Assembly: GCA_029782215.1 (NCBI GenBank)
Contig: JAKOVD010000041.1
Coordinates: 1 to 64,000 of the forward strand
Source of the DNA: Chloroflexota bacterium
GTDB lineage: Bacteria > Chloroflexota > Anaerolineae > J102
DNA length: 64,000 bases
Reading direction: 5' to 3'
Shown: positions 8,071 to 16,484 of the stretch, piece after piece
Layout: each line of letters starts with the position of its first letter
Numbering within the stretch: position 1 is the stretch's first letter
The notes under the pieces: model-generated
What the model was told of the DNA's origin: nothing
The model's database searches: none
The model's input: only the letters and a program-made list of their open reading frames with translations
Translations under genes and position numbers: made by a program

Positions 8071-10140
8071 GTGTCTGCCGCGCACCGCTCGCATCCCCGC
8101 CGCCATCTCGGCGTCCTGGCGCTCTTTTGCGGTCTCACCCTCCTGCTGACCTGGCCGCTGGCGCGGTCGCTGGGCAGCGCTATTCCCGGTGACGCCTTTG
8201 ACGGCTGGCAGAACTATTGGAATCTGTGGTGGGTGCGGCGTGCCCTCCTGGAGCTGCACACCCATCCCTACTTCACCACCGCTCTTTACCATCCCACCGG
8301 CGTCGCCCTTTGGTTCCAGACACTCAACGTCGTCAACGGCCTGGGCAGCCTGCCGGTACAACTAGCCTGGAATCTGTACGGCGCCTACAACGCCGTGGTC
8401 GTCTTCAGCTTCACGGTCGCCGGCTATGGGGCGACGCTGCTGAGCCTGGAGGTCCTGAGCGGGGCGGGCGCCCGGCCGGGGCGGCGCTTGTGGGCCAGCA
8501 GCGTGGTGGCAGGGGCGATCTTCACCTTCGCACCCTTCCATTTCGCCCATCTGCTCGGCCACATGCAGGTGTTCAGCCTGCAGTTCGTGCCGTTCTACGC
8601 CCTGTACCTGCTGCGCAGCCTGGCCCCGCGGCGAGGCATGCCGGGCGGCGGGCAGGGCATCCGCTACCGCGATGCGGTGTTGGCGGCCCTGTTTCTGATC
8701 CTGGCCGGGCTGTGTGACTGGTATGCCGTGCTCTACCTGGCGCTGTGGACGGGGCTCTACCTGGTCTGGCTGGCGGTCAGACGCCAGCTTCACCGGAACC
8801 AGGTGGCCTCGGCGGCGCTGACGGCGTCGATCTTCCTGCTGGCGACAGCGCCGCTGCTGCTGCCCATGGTGCGGGAAAGCCTGGCCTACAGCTTCATGCG
8901 ACCGCCGGCCGGCCAGATCGCCGACCTCAGCGCCGACGTGCTCGGCTTTGTCCTGCCCTCGGGCCAGCACCCCCTGTGGGGTGAGTGGGCGGCGCAGATG
9001 CGCAGCCACTTTCCCTCCAGCCCGGCCGAGAACACCGTCTACGTGGGCCTGGTCCCGCTGCTGCTGGCGATCTACGGCCTGTGGCGGCGCCGGCTGTGGT
9101 TCTGGGCGCTCAGCGCCCTGGTCTTTGCCGTGTTCGCCCTGGGCCCCATCCTGCACCTCAACGGGCAGGTTATCCGCTTGCCCGGCGGCCAGCCCGTCCC
9201 CCTGCCCTATGCACTCCTTCTCCGTCTTCCCTTCCTCGACATCGCCCGCACCGTGGCCCGCTACGATCTGCTGGTCATGCTCAGCGTGGCGATGCTGGCC
9301 GGCGGCGGCTTGTACACGCTGCTCGGCAGGTTCGAGCAGCGCCCGCAGGTGCAGCGATGGGGAGCCGCCCTCACGCTGGTCCTCGTTCTCTTCGAGTTTG
9401 CGCCGCTGCCCTATCCGGTCAGTCCGCCTGACACCCCGGCCTGGTACCAGACGCTGGCAGCGGATCCCCGTCCCGGCGCCGTCCTGAACCTGCCGATGAG
9501 CTGGGACCGGCCCAACTACCTCCTGCACCAGACCGTTCACGGCAAGCCCCTCACGGCCGGCTACATCAGCCGCGAAGACCCCCGCACCCTGGTGGGCCGC
9601 ATCCCGGTGATCTCCGACTTCCGCTACAAAGGACCCGACATCAACGCCGTCGATGTGGCCGCCTATGCCCCCACCCTCTTCGACTTCGCCGGCATCCGCT
9701 GGGTGGCGATCGATCGCTACCAGATGCCGGGGGGCGCCGAACGCGATGCCACCGATGCCCTGGCGGCGGCCATTTTCCAGGGGCGCTCCCCCAGCTACCA
9801 GGATGACCGCCTGACCGTCTACGAGACCTGGCCCCCGGAGCCGCCCCTACCCTTTATCGAGCTTGGCAATGACTGGGGCGCCCGCCAACCCGGTCCCGTC
9901 CGCCAGGTGCAGGACGCCGCCACCCTGGTCATCCACAGCCCCGACGGCGCCCCCCGCACCCTGGTCATCGTGCCCGCCTCCAGCCAACCCTACGTGGTTG
10001 CCGACGCCGCCGGGCGGCCTGTCGGCGAGAGCACCGGCGGCGAAGCCCGCATCCCACTGCAACTCCAGCCCGGCGCTACCCTTTTCCAAATCGAAACCAA
10101 AAACCCCGGACTGCTCATCCACGAGCTGGAGCTCGAATGA
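8071..10140 (+). CDS. Large polytopic membrane protein, GT-C-like (putative glycosyltransferase)
   Basis: 689 residues with about ten hydrophobic helices in the first 430 and a soluble C-terminal domain of about 250. An early extracytoplasmic Asp in GDAFDGWQNYWNLWW (about 40-54), between the first two helices, matches the position of the catalytic Asp in many GT-C lipid-linked sugar transferases. Comparable Chloroflexota proteins are usually annotated as membrane or YfhO-like proteins. It starts at GTG 8071, 34 bases after the cyclodeaminase-family gene, without an obvious ribosome site. The donor and acceptor are unknown; extracellular polysaccharide or protein glycosylation is inferred. Confidence 0.6.
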   Translation: MSAAHRSHPRRHLGVLALFCGLTLLLTWPLARSLGSAIPGDAFDGWQNYWNLWWVRRALLELHTHPYFTTALYHPTGVALWFQTLNVVNGLGSLPVQLAWNLYGAYNAVVVFSFTVAGYGATLLSLEVLSGAGARPGRRLWASSVVAGAIFTFAPFHFAHLLGHMQVFSLQFVPFYALYLLRSLAPRRGMPGGGQGIRYRDAVLAALFLILAGLCDWYAVLYLALWTGLYLVWLAVRRQLHRNQVASAALTASIFLLATAPLLLPMVRESLAYSFMRPPAGQIADLSADVLGFVLPSGQHPLWGEWAAQMRSHFPSSPAENTVYVGLVPLLLAIYGLWRRRLWFWALSALVFAVFALGPILHLNGQVIRLPGGQPVPLPYALLLRLPFLDIARTVARYDLLVMLSVAMLAGGGLYTLLGRFEQRPQVQRWGAALTLVLVLFEFAPLPYPVSPPDTPAWYQTLAADPRPGAVLNLPMSWDRPNYLLHQTVHGKPLTAGYISREDPRTLVGRIPVISDFRYKGPDINAVDVAAYAPTLFDFAGIRWVAIDRYQMPGGAERDATDALAAAIFQGRSPSYQDDRLTVYETWPPEPPLPFIELGNDWGARQPGPVRQVQDAATLVIHSPDGAPRTLVIVPASSQPYVVADAAGRPVGESTGGEARIPLQLQPGATLFQIETKNPGLLIHELELE

Positions 10141-10171
10141 AATCGCCGGTCCACCCCATGGGAGAACGTCT

Positions 10172-11494
10172 ATGACTATCGCACCCGTTGTTCCGATGCT
10201 GAGCAAATCAGAAGATTATGTCAAGCGAGATGGTGAGAATCTGTCCCCCTCGTACACCCGCAGCTACCCCTTCGTCATGGATCGCGGGCTCGGCTCGGAG
10301 GTGTGGGATGTGGACGGCCGGCGCTATGTCGATTTCACCACCGGCATCGCCGTCACCAACACCGGTCACTGTCATCCGGCCGTGGTGGAAGCAATCAAGA
10401 AGCAGGCCGACAAGTTCCTGCACATGTCGGGAACCGACTTCTACTACCCCTCGCAGATCGAGCTGGCTGAGCGTCTGAACGCGCTGGCGCCGATCGACGG
10501 TCCCACGCGGGTGTTCTTCACGAATTCGGGCGCCGAGACCATCGAGGCGGCCATGAAGCTGGCCCGCTACCACACAGGACGGCCGCGCTACCTGGCCTTT
10601 TACGGCGCCTTCCACGGCCGCACCTTCGGCGCCCTGTCGTTGACGGCCTCGAAGACGGTGCAGCGCCGCGGGTTCGCCCCCCTGGTGCCGGGTGTCTCCC
10701 ACGCCATCTATCCCAATCCGTTCCGCAACCCCTGGCCCGGGCTGGAACCCGGCCAGGCGGCCCTGGACTACATCGAGGAACGCCTGTTCAAGATGGCCGT
10801 CCCGCCGGACGAGGTGGCGGCGATCATCGTCGAGCCGATCCAGGGCGAGGGGGGCTATATCGTGCCCCCGTCGAATTTCCTGCCGGGCCTGCGGGAGATC
10901 TGCGATCGCCACGGCATTCTGCTTGTCCTCGACGAGATCCAGTCCGGCATGGGGCGCACGGGCAAGCTGTTCGCCTGCGAGCATTGGGGCGTGCAGCCGG
11001 ACATCCTCTGCCTGGCCAAGGGCATCGCCAGCGGCATGCCCCTCGGCGCCATCGTCGCCCGCTCGGAGATCATGTCGTGGCCTCCCGGCTCCCACGCCAG
11101 CACTTTCGGCGGCAACCCGATCTCGTGCGCCGCAAGCCTGGCCACCCTCGACCTGCTCCTGGAAGGGGGCTTGATCCAGATGGCAGCGGAGAGCGGCGAG
11201 TACGCCATGAAGCGACTGTGGGAGATGGCGGCGCGCTACCCGCAGATCGGCGATGTCAGGGGCAAAGGCGTCATGATCGGCGTCGAGCTGGTCAAGAACC
11301 GCGAGAACAACGAGCCGGACGCGGCGCTGCGCAACCTGGTCATCGAGCGGGCCTTCCACCTGGGCCTGCTTCTGATCGGCTGCGGCCCCAACGGGCTGCG
11401 TATCGTCCCGGCCCTGAACATCCCCCGGGCACAGTTGGACGAGGGCCTGGATCTGCTGGACCGCGCCCTGGCCGAGGCGCTGGAAGAGATTTAA
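10172..11494 (+). CDS. Class III PLP aminotransferase (GabT/ArgD-type)
   Basis: 440 residues. Transfers an amino group from an omega-amino donor (4-aminobutyrate, ornithine or similar) to 2-oxoglutarate. The PLP lysine is K283 ([13 protein letters not shown]), Asp254 in [15 protein letters not shown] contacts the pyridine nitrogen, and TNSGAE (117-122) binds the phosphate. ATG at 10172 has GGAG eight bases upstream, 31 bases after the membrane protein gene. The [14 protein letters not shown] region and overall length look closest to 4-aminobutyrate aminotransferases, but acetylornithine or succinylornithine specificity cannot be excluded. Confidence 0.85.
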   Translation: MTIAPVVPMLSKSEDYVKRDGENLSPSYTRSYPFVMDRGLGSEVWDVDGRRYVDFTTGIAVTNTGHCHPAVVEAIKKQADKFLHMSGTDFYYPSQIELAERLNALAPIDGPTRVFFTNSGAETIEAAMKLARYHTGRPRYLAFYGAFHGRTFGALSLTASKTVQRRGFAPLVPGVSHAIYPNPFRNPWPGLEPGQAALDYIEERLFKMAVPPDEVAAIIVEPIQGEGGYIVPPSNFLPGLREICDRHGILLVLDEIQSGMGRTGKLFACEHWGVQPDILCLAKGIASGMPLGAIVARSEIMSWPPGSHASTFGGNPISCAASLATLDLLLEGGLIQMAAESGEYAMKRLWEMAARYPQIGDVRGKGVMIGVELVKNRENNEPDAALRNLVIERAFHLGLLLIGCGPNGLRIVPALNIPRAQLDEGLDLLDRALAEALEEI

Positions 11495-11519
11495 TCGCAA
11501 TTCGCGTAGGGGCGACGGG

Positions 11520-11543
11520 GCCGGCGGGCTAGCACCCGCCGGC
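11520..11543. terminator. Strong GC hairpin between convergent genes
   Basis: GCCGGCGGG (11520-11528) and CCCGCCGGC (11535-11543) form a perfect 9-bp stem with loop CTAGCA between the aminotransferase gene (plus) and purH (minus). No T-run is seen, so a rho-independent role is uncertain. Confidence 0.4.
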
Positions 11544-11548
11544 GGGCC

Positions 11549-11596
11549 GGTCGCCCCTACATGCGGTCGCCCCTACGTGCGGTCGCCCCTACGCGA
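11549..11596. repeat. Three tandem 16-bp repeats plus inverted copy
   Basis: GGTCGCCCCTAC followed by four variable bases occurs three times in tandem (11549, 11565, 11581). An inverted copy GTAGGGGCGAC lies at 11506-11516, outside the GC hairpin. The array ends exactly at the purH stop codon. It resembles the short dispersed repeats seen at gene ends in Chloroflexota. Confidence 0.7.
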
Positions 11597-13102
11597 TCAA
11601 TGCCGGAAGTGGCGCATGCCGGTGAAGACCATGGCCATGCCCAGGCGATCGGCGGCGGCAATCACCTCGTCGTCGCGCATGGAGCCTCCTGGCTGGATGA
11701 CGGCGGTGATGCCATAGGTGGCGGCGGCTTCGATGCCGTCGCTGAAGGGGAAGAAGGCGTCGGACGACATCACTGCGCCCTGCGCCCGCTCGCCGGCCTT
11801 GACGCCGGCGTAGTGGACGGCGTCGACGCGGCTCATCTGGCCGGCGCCCACCCCCACGGTTGCCTGGTTGTGGGCGTAGACGATGGCGTTGGACTTGACC
11901 CACTTGGCGACGCGCCAGGCAAACAGCAGGTCGGCCATCTCCGCGGCCGTGGGCCGGCGTTGGCTGACCACCCGCGTTTCGGCCATCAGGGCGTTGTCGG
12001 GTGACTGGGCCAGGAGGCCGCCCTCGACGGTACGCAGCTCCAGGGGATAGCGGACGGCGCCGGTGGCCTTCATGACGCGCAGGTTCTGCTTGTTGCCCAG
12101 CCGGGTCAGAGCCTCCTCCGTATAGTCGGGAGCGGCCAGGACCTCGACGAACAGGGAGCCGATGGCCTCTACCAGGGACCGATCGACGGTGCGGTTCACG
12201 GCGATGATGGAACCATAGGCGCTGACGGTGTCGGAAGCGTAGGCGGCCTGGTAAGCCGCCACCAGGTCAGCAGCCGTGGCCAGCCCGCAGGGGTTGGCGT
12301 GCTTGATGATGGCCACCGCCGGCGTCGCGAACTCGTTGGCCGCGCCCCAGGCTCCGTCAAGGTCGCCGAGATTGTTGTAGCTGAGCTCCTTGCCCTGGAC
12401 CTGGACGAAGGCAGGCTCGTAACCGCGCCAGCGGTAGAGGGCGGCTTGCTGGTGGGGGTTTTCGCCATAGCGCAGGGTCTGCACCCGCTCGGCCGTCAGG
12501 GTGAGCACCTCCGGCGTGGCGGTCTCACCCTCGACCCGGCGCGTCAGATAGGTGCTGATGGCGGCGTCATAGGCGGCGGTATGGCGAAAGGCCTTGAGGG
12601 TGAGGGCGCGGCGCTGATCCAGGGACAGACCCTCGCCTTGCAGCGCCGCCAGCACCATCTCGTAGTCGGCAGGATCGACGACCACCGCCACCCTCTCGAA
12701 GTTCTTGGCCGCCGCCCGCAGCAGCGTGACGCCGCCGATGTCGATCTGCTCCACGGCGTCGGCTTCGCTCACATGGGCGGCAGCCACCGTCTGCTCAAAC
12801 GGGTAGAGGTTGCACACCACCAGGTCGATAGGGACCATGCCGAGCCGTTCGAGCTCGGCCAGGTGGGCGGGGGTGGGACGGGCCAGGATGGGACCGTGGA
12901 CGGCAGGGTGCAGGGTCTTGACGCGGCCGTCCAGGAGATCGGGAAAGCCGGTGAGGTCAGAGACAGGGATGACCGCCAGCCCAGCGCTCGCCAGGGACTT
13001 GGCGGTGCCGCCGCTGGCGACCAGGCTGGCGCCCAGGGCCTGCAGGCCGCGGGCAAGGTCGAGCAGGCCGGTCTTGTCGGAGACGCTTAGGAGTGCGCGC
13101 AT
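11597..13102 (-). CDS. purH: Bifunctional AICAR transformylase/IMP cyclohydrolase
   Basis: Catalyses the last two steps of IMP synthesis: formylation of AICAR with 10-formyl-THF, then ring closure. 501 residues, slightly under the usual 510-530. The N-terminal MGS-like cyclohydrolase domain starts [13 protein letters not shown] and contains GRVKTLHP (about 59-66) and CNLYPFEQT. The transformylase half has IIKHANPCG and ends in [13 protein letters not shown] at 13102. It is separated from purN by 304 bases holding a palindromic element, so it may have its own promoter, or the element may have inserted into the operon. Confidence 0.96.
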   Translation of the reverse strand: MRALLSVSDKTGLLDLARGLQALGASLVASGGTAKSLASAGLAVIPVSDLTGFPDLLDGRVKTLHPAVHGPILARPTPAHLAELERLGMVPIDLVVCNLYPFEQTVAAAHVSEADAVEQIDIGGVTLLRAAAKNFERVAVVVDPADYEMVLAALQGEGLSLDQRRALTLKAFRHTAAYDAAISTYLTRRVEGETATPEVLTLTAERVQTLRYGENPHQQAALYRWRGYEPAFVQVQGKELSYNNLGDLDGAWGAANEFATPAVAIIKHANPCGLATAADLVAAYQAAYASDTVSAYGSIIAVNRTVDRSLVEAIGSLFVEVLAAPDYTEEALTRLGNKQNLRVMKATGAVRYPLELRTVEGGLLAQSPDNALMAETRVVSQRRPTAAEMADLLFAWRVAKWVKSNAIVYAHNQATVGVGAGQMSRVDAVHYAGVKAGERAQGAVMSSDAFFPFSDGIEAAATYGITAVIQPGGSMRDDEVIAAADRLGMAMVFTGMRHFRH

Positions 13103-13181
13103 GAGGGAGCTCCATGAGAAGGTGGGAGACTACATCGCATTATGTCATGCTGAGTTCTTTATGTCGCGAGCCTACAGATGG

Positions 13182-13310
13182 CCGGGCAAGAAACTCCCTA
13201 TGTCATTGCGAAGGGCGATAGCCCTGAAGCAATCCCCAACATGCCAGTTGGAGATTGCTTCGGCCCTGCCGGGCCTCGCAATGACAAAGGGAGCGAGTTT
13301 CCTGTCCGGG
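13182..13310. repeat. REP/MITE-like palindromic element in purN-purH gap
   Basis: The element has long imperfect inverted arms: CCGGGCAAGAAACTCCCTA then GTCATTGCGA at the left, mirrored by CCTCGCAATGAC then AAACTC...TGTCCGGG at the right. Inside is a second hairpin, GAAGCAATC/GATTGCTTC. About 129 bp in all with no coding capacity. The GTCATTGCGA...CGCAATGAC core is a widespread bacterial dispersed-repeat type. The rest of the 304-bp gap shows nothing else convincing. Confidence 0.75.
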
Positions 13311-13406
13311 TGCATGCCGTCCAACGGCATTGGGTGCTCAATGACCTCTATATAAAGGAAGAGAGCTATGCCGCAGCCTGGGGGAAGCAAGCGGCTGGAG
13401 GTCAGG

Positions 13407-14051
13407 TCAACCAGCGAGGGGAACCTGGATCTCGCCGGCGATGAGCCAGCGCAGGACCTCAGGCAGCAGGCGGTGCTCGACCGCATGCACCCGAGCCACC
13501 AGGTCGTCAAGGGTATCGTCGGGTTGGATCGGCACGCGTTCCCAGGCCAGCACGGGGCCGTCGTCCACGCCCTCGTCCGGCACCAGGTGCACCATGACCC
13601 CGGTCTCGCTGATCTCGCCCGCCTGGCAGGCGCGGTAGGCGCGCTCGATGGCATGGACCCCGGGAAAGGCGCCGGGCTGCGCCGGGTGCAGGTTCACCAC
13701 CCGGCCCGGGAAGCGGCCCAAAAAAGGCATGGTCAATAGGCGCATCCAACCCGCCAGCACCACCCAATCGGGGGCGAAGTCCGCCACCAGATTGGCGAGG
13801 GCGGCGTCATAGGCGCAGCGATCGCCGGCCTGCGCCTTGAAACCTGCGGGCGGGAGGACGAGCGCCGGCACGCCCGCCGCACGCGCACGCGCCAGCCCCA
13901 GCACCCCCTCCTTGTTGCTGACCACGGCCACCACCTGGGCCGGCAGCACGCCGGCGGCGCAGGCATCGAGGATGGCCTGCAGGTTGCTGCCGCTGCCGGA
14001 GATGAGCACCACCAGCCGCGCCCGGGGGTCAGACAATCCGGACGCGCTCAC
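13407..14051 (-). CDS. purN: Phosphoribosylglycinamide formyltransferase (GAR transformylase)
   Basis: Transfers the formyl group from 10-formyl-THF to GAR in purine synthesis. 214 residues from GTG at 14051, which has GGGAG upstream and overlaps purM by 23 bases; an alternative TTG lies five codons downstream. The nucleotide-binding start VVLISGSGSNLQAIL is typical. The formyl-transfer site shows VNLHPAQPGAFPGVHAIERA and the catalytic region ETGVMVHLVPDEGVDDGP. The HPAQPG variant replaces the HPSLLP of E. coli PurN and occurs in a separate clade. Cotranscribed with purM. Confidence 0.93.
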   Translation of the reverse strand: MSASGLSDPRARLVVLISGSGSNLQAILDACAAGVLPAQVVAVVSNKEGVLGLARARAAGVPALVLPPAGFKAQAGDRCAYDAALANLVADFAPDWVVLAGWMRLLTMPFLGRFPGRVVNLHPAQPGAFPGVHAIERAYRACQAGEISETGVMVHLVPDEGVDDGPVLAWERVPIQPDDTLDDLVARVHAVEHRLLPEVLRWLIAGEIQVPLAG

Positions 14052-15096
14052 CGCCAGGCTCCCAAGGCATGATGGCGCCGACGTGGAAGGCCGCGGGGCC
14101 GGCAGCGGCGGGGCCGGCAGCGGCGGGGCCGGCTGCGGCGAGGCCGGCTGCGGCGAGGGCGGCAGCGACGTGGCTGGCAGGCATGACGACCAGCATTCCC
14201 AGGCCCATGTTGAAAACCCGGAACATCTCCCCGGCGTCGATGCCGCCAGCGCGGCGGATGAGGCCGAAAATCGCAGGCGCCGGCCAGGCGCCCCACGCGA
14301 TAGACGCGGCCACGTCCGCGGGCAGGATACGGGGCAGGTTGCCGGGAATGCCCCCGCCCGTGATGTGCGCCATGCCTTTGATGTCGATTCCCGCCCGCCG
14401 GAGCGCCTCGAAAGCAGGGAGATAGCAGGTGTGAGGTGCAAGCAAGGCCTCGCCAAGGGGGACATCGAGGCCCGGTGGTGTGCCGAGCCAATCCCACCCG
14501 GCAAAGACCTGCCGCGCCAGGGAGTAGCCGTTGGTGTGGAGGCCGTTGGAGAGAAGGCCCACGATGGCATCGCCGGGTTGGATACGGCTGCCGTCGATCA
14601 GCTGGGACCGGCGGACGACGCCGACGATGGTGCCCACCAGGTCGAAGGCGCCTTCGGCGTAGACGCCCGGCATCTCCGCCGTTTCGCCACCCAGGAGCGC
14701 CGCCCCCACCGCCCGGCAGGCGCCGGCAATCCCCTGCACCACCGCCGCGACCTGTTCGGCATGCAGCCTGGCCGAAGCGATATAGTCCATGAACAGGAGC
14801 GGGCGGGCGCCCTGCACCAGGATGTCGTTGACGCAGTGGTTGACGATGTCCTGCCCAATCGTGTCGAAGCGCCCCAACTGGCTCGCCAGGATCGTCTTGG
14901 TGCCCACACCGTCGGTGCTGGCCACCAGGATCGTGTCGTCAAAGCGGCGCAGGGCCACGGCGTCGTAGAGCCCGCCGAAGGCGCCGATGCCGGCCAGCAC
15001 TTCCGGGCCATAGGTGCTCTGCACCGCCGCCTTCATCAACTCGACGGCGCGCTCACCGGCGTCGATATCCACACCGGCAGAACGATAGGTGGTCAT
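14029..15096 (-). CDS. purM: Phosphoribosylformylglycinamidine cyclo-ligase (AIR synthetase)
   Basis: ATP-dependent ring closure of FGAM to AIR. 355 residues from ATG at 15096. Family blocks are VGTKTILASQ, LLFMDYIAS, GGETAEMPGVY, LLSNGLHTNGYSLAR and MAHITGGGIPGNLPRILP. The last 50 residues are odd: between the NMGLGMLVVMPASHVAAAL helix and the final IMPWEPGGERVRIV strand the protein carries AAAGP-type repeats encoded by five tandem 15-bp units (14095-14169). The core upstream is intact, so the enzyme is probably active. It sits 17 bases after the GH1 gene and overlaps purN. Confidence 0.95.
   Translation of the reverse strand: MTTYRSAGVDIDAGERAVELMKAAVQSTYGPEVLAGIGAFGGLYDAVALRRFDDTILVASTDGVGTKTILASQLGRFDTIGQDIVNHCVNDILVQGARPLLFMDYIASARLHAEQVAAVVQGIAGACRAVGAALLGGETAEMPGVYAEGAFDLVGTIVGVVRRSQLIDGSRIQPGDAIVGLLSNGLHTNGYSLARQVFAGWDWLGTPPGLDVPLGEALLAPHTCYLPAFEALRRAGIDIKGMAHITGGGIPGNLPRILPADVAASIAWGAWPAPAIFGLIRRAGGIDAGEMFRVFNMGLGMLVVMPASHVAAALAAAGLAAAGPAAAGPAAAGPAAFHVGAIMPWEPGGERVRIV
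14095..14169. repeat. Five tandem 15-bp repeats inside purM
   Basis: The units are GGGGCCGGCAGCGGC twice exactly, then three copies with one to four changes. In the purM frame they encode five-residue Ala/Gly/Pro units. The length is a multiple of three, so the reading frame is kept. The array looks like an in-frame minisatellite expansion near the purM C-terminus. Confidence 0.9.
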
Positions 15097-15113
15097 GGGG
15101 GTTGAATCAAATC

Positions 15114-16472
15114 TCACGCCTCGACGGCGTTGGCCTGGATGACGCTGCGGTACCAGAGGGCGCTGTCCTTGGGCAGACGCTGCTGGGTGCCGTAGTCCAC
15201 CCAGACCAGGCCGAAACGCTGGTCGTAGCCGCGTGCCCACTCAAAGTTGTCCAGGAACGACCAGACGAAGTAGCCGGCCAGGGGCACGCCCGCCTGCAGA
15301 GCGCGATGGGCTGCGGCGAAGTGGGCCTGCAGGTAGGCGATACGGCGGGCGTCGCGCACGCGTCCGGCCGCATCGGGACCATCGCTGTAGCTGCACCCGT
15401 TCTCAGTGATATAAATCTTGGGGGCGTGGTAGTGGAAGTGCACACGGCTCAGGAGCTGGTACAAGCCCTCCGGGTAGACCTCCCACGGCATGTCGGTCCA
15501 TTCTGAGGCGGGCGCGGCAAAGACCTCCTGGGGCAGATTGCCGGCCTCCGCCGCCCTGATCACCTCACGGGTGTAGTAGTTCAGCCCCACAAAGTCGAGC
15601 GGGGCGGCGATGGCCTCCATGTCGCCCGGCTGGACGAACGCCAACCCCTGGGGCAGCGTCCCCTCCGCCTCATGGCCAGCGGTCATGTCTGCCGGATAGC
15701 CGTAGCCGAACACCGGGTCAAAGTACCAGCGGTTGAACCAGCCGTCCAGCCGCCGGGCCTGGGCCACGTCCGCCTGGCTGCGCGACGCCGGCGTATAGTG
15801 GGTGTGGTTCAGCGTGATGCCGGCCTCACCGCCAGGGCTGTTCGCCCGCAGCACCGGCACCGCCCAGCCGTGGGAGAGCAGGACATGGTGGGCGGCCCAC
15901 AGGGCCTCCTGCGTATCATGATGTCCCGGGGCGTGTTCGCCGATCTGGTAGCTCAGCATGCTGACGCACCAGGGTTCATTGTGAGTAATCCAGTGCTTCA
16001 CGCGGTCGCCGAGCCGCCTGCTGACAACATCGGCATACTCGACAAATGCCTCCGCCGTGCTGCGCCGGGGCCATCCCCCTTCGTCCTGCAGGGCCTGGGG
16101 CAGATCCCAATGATACAGGGTGGCGTAGGGCGTAATGCCCGCCTCAAGGAGGGCGTCGACCAGGCGGCTGTAGAAGTCCAGCCCCACCTGGTTCACCGGG
16201 CCGCGGCCGTTAGGCAGGATGCGCGGCCACGCCACCGAGAAGCGATAGGCCGACAGGCCCAGCTCCTGCATCAAATGGACATCTTCGGGCCAGCGGTGGT
16301 AGTGGTCGCAGGCGACATCGCCGGTGTCGCCCTTCTTGATCTTGCCGGGCGTATGGCTGAAGCGATCCCAGATGGACTCGCCCTTGCCATCTTCGGTCCA
16401 GGCCCCTTCGACCTGGTAGCTGGCCGTTGCCGTGCCCCAGACGAAACCTTCCGGGAAGACCAGTTTTGCCAT
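15114..16472 (-). CDS. Beta-glucosidase, glycoside hydrolase family 1
   Basis: Hydrolyses terminal beta-linked glucose or galactose from oligosaccharides. 452 residues, standard for GH1. Acid/base E166 lies in THNEPW and nucleophile E357 in ITENG; the N-terminal signature FVWGTATASYQVEGA is present. There is no signal peptide, so it is cytoplasmic. The second of two close ATGs (16472) is chosen because AGGAG is nine bases upstream of it. The gene lies between purD (12-base gap) and purM (17-base gap), inside the purine operon, an unusual place for a sugar hydrolase. Confidence 0.95.
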   Translation of the reverse strand: MAKLVFPEGFVWGTATASYQVEGAWTEDGKGESIWDRFSHTPGKIKKGDTGDVACDHYHRWPEDVHLMQELGLSAYRFSVAWPRILPNGRGPVNQVGLDFYSRLVDALLEAGITPYATLYHWDLPQALQDEGGWPRRSTAEAFVEYADVVSRRLGDRVKHWITHNEPWCVSMLSYQIGEHAPGHHDTQEALWAAHHVLLSHGWAVPVLRANSPGGEAGITLNHTHYTPASRSQADVAQARRLDGWFNRWYFDPVFGYGYPADMTAGHEAEGTLPQGLAFVQPGDMEAIAAPLDFVGLNYYTREVIRAAEAGNLPQEVFAAPASEWTDMPWEVYPEGLYQLLSRVHFHYHAPKIYITENGCSYSDGPDAAGRVRDARRIAYLQAHFAAAHRALQAGVPLAGYFVWSFLDNFEWARGYDQRFGLVWVDYGTQQRLPKDSALWYRSVIQANAVEA

Positions 16473-16484
16473 CAGCATCCTCTC

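Noticed and set aside
13337..13365. TATATA-rich stretch as a purH promoter
   Set aside because: No -35 partner on the minus strand at acceptable spacing; left as unsupported.
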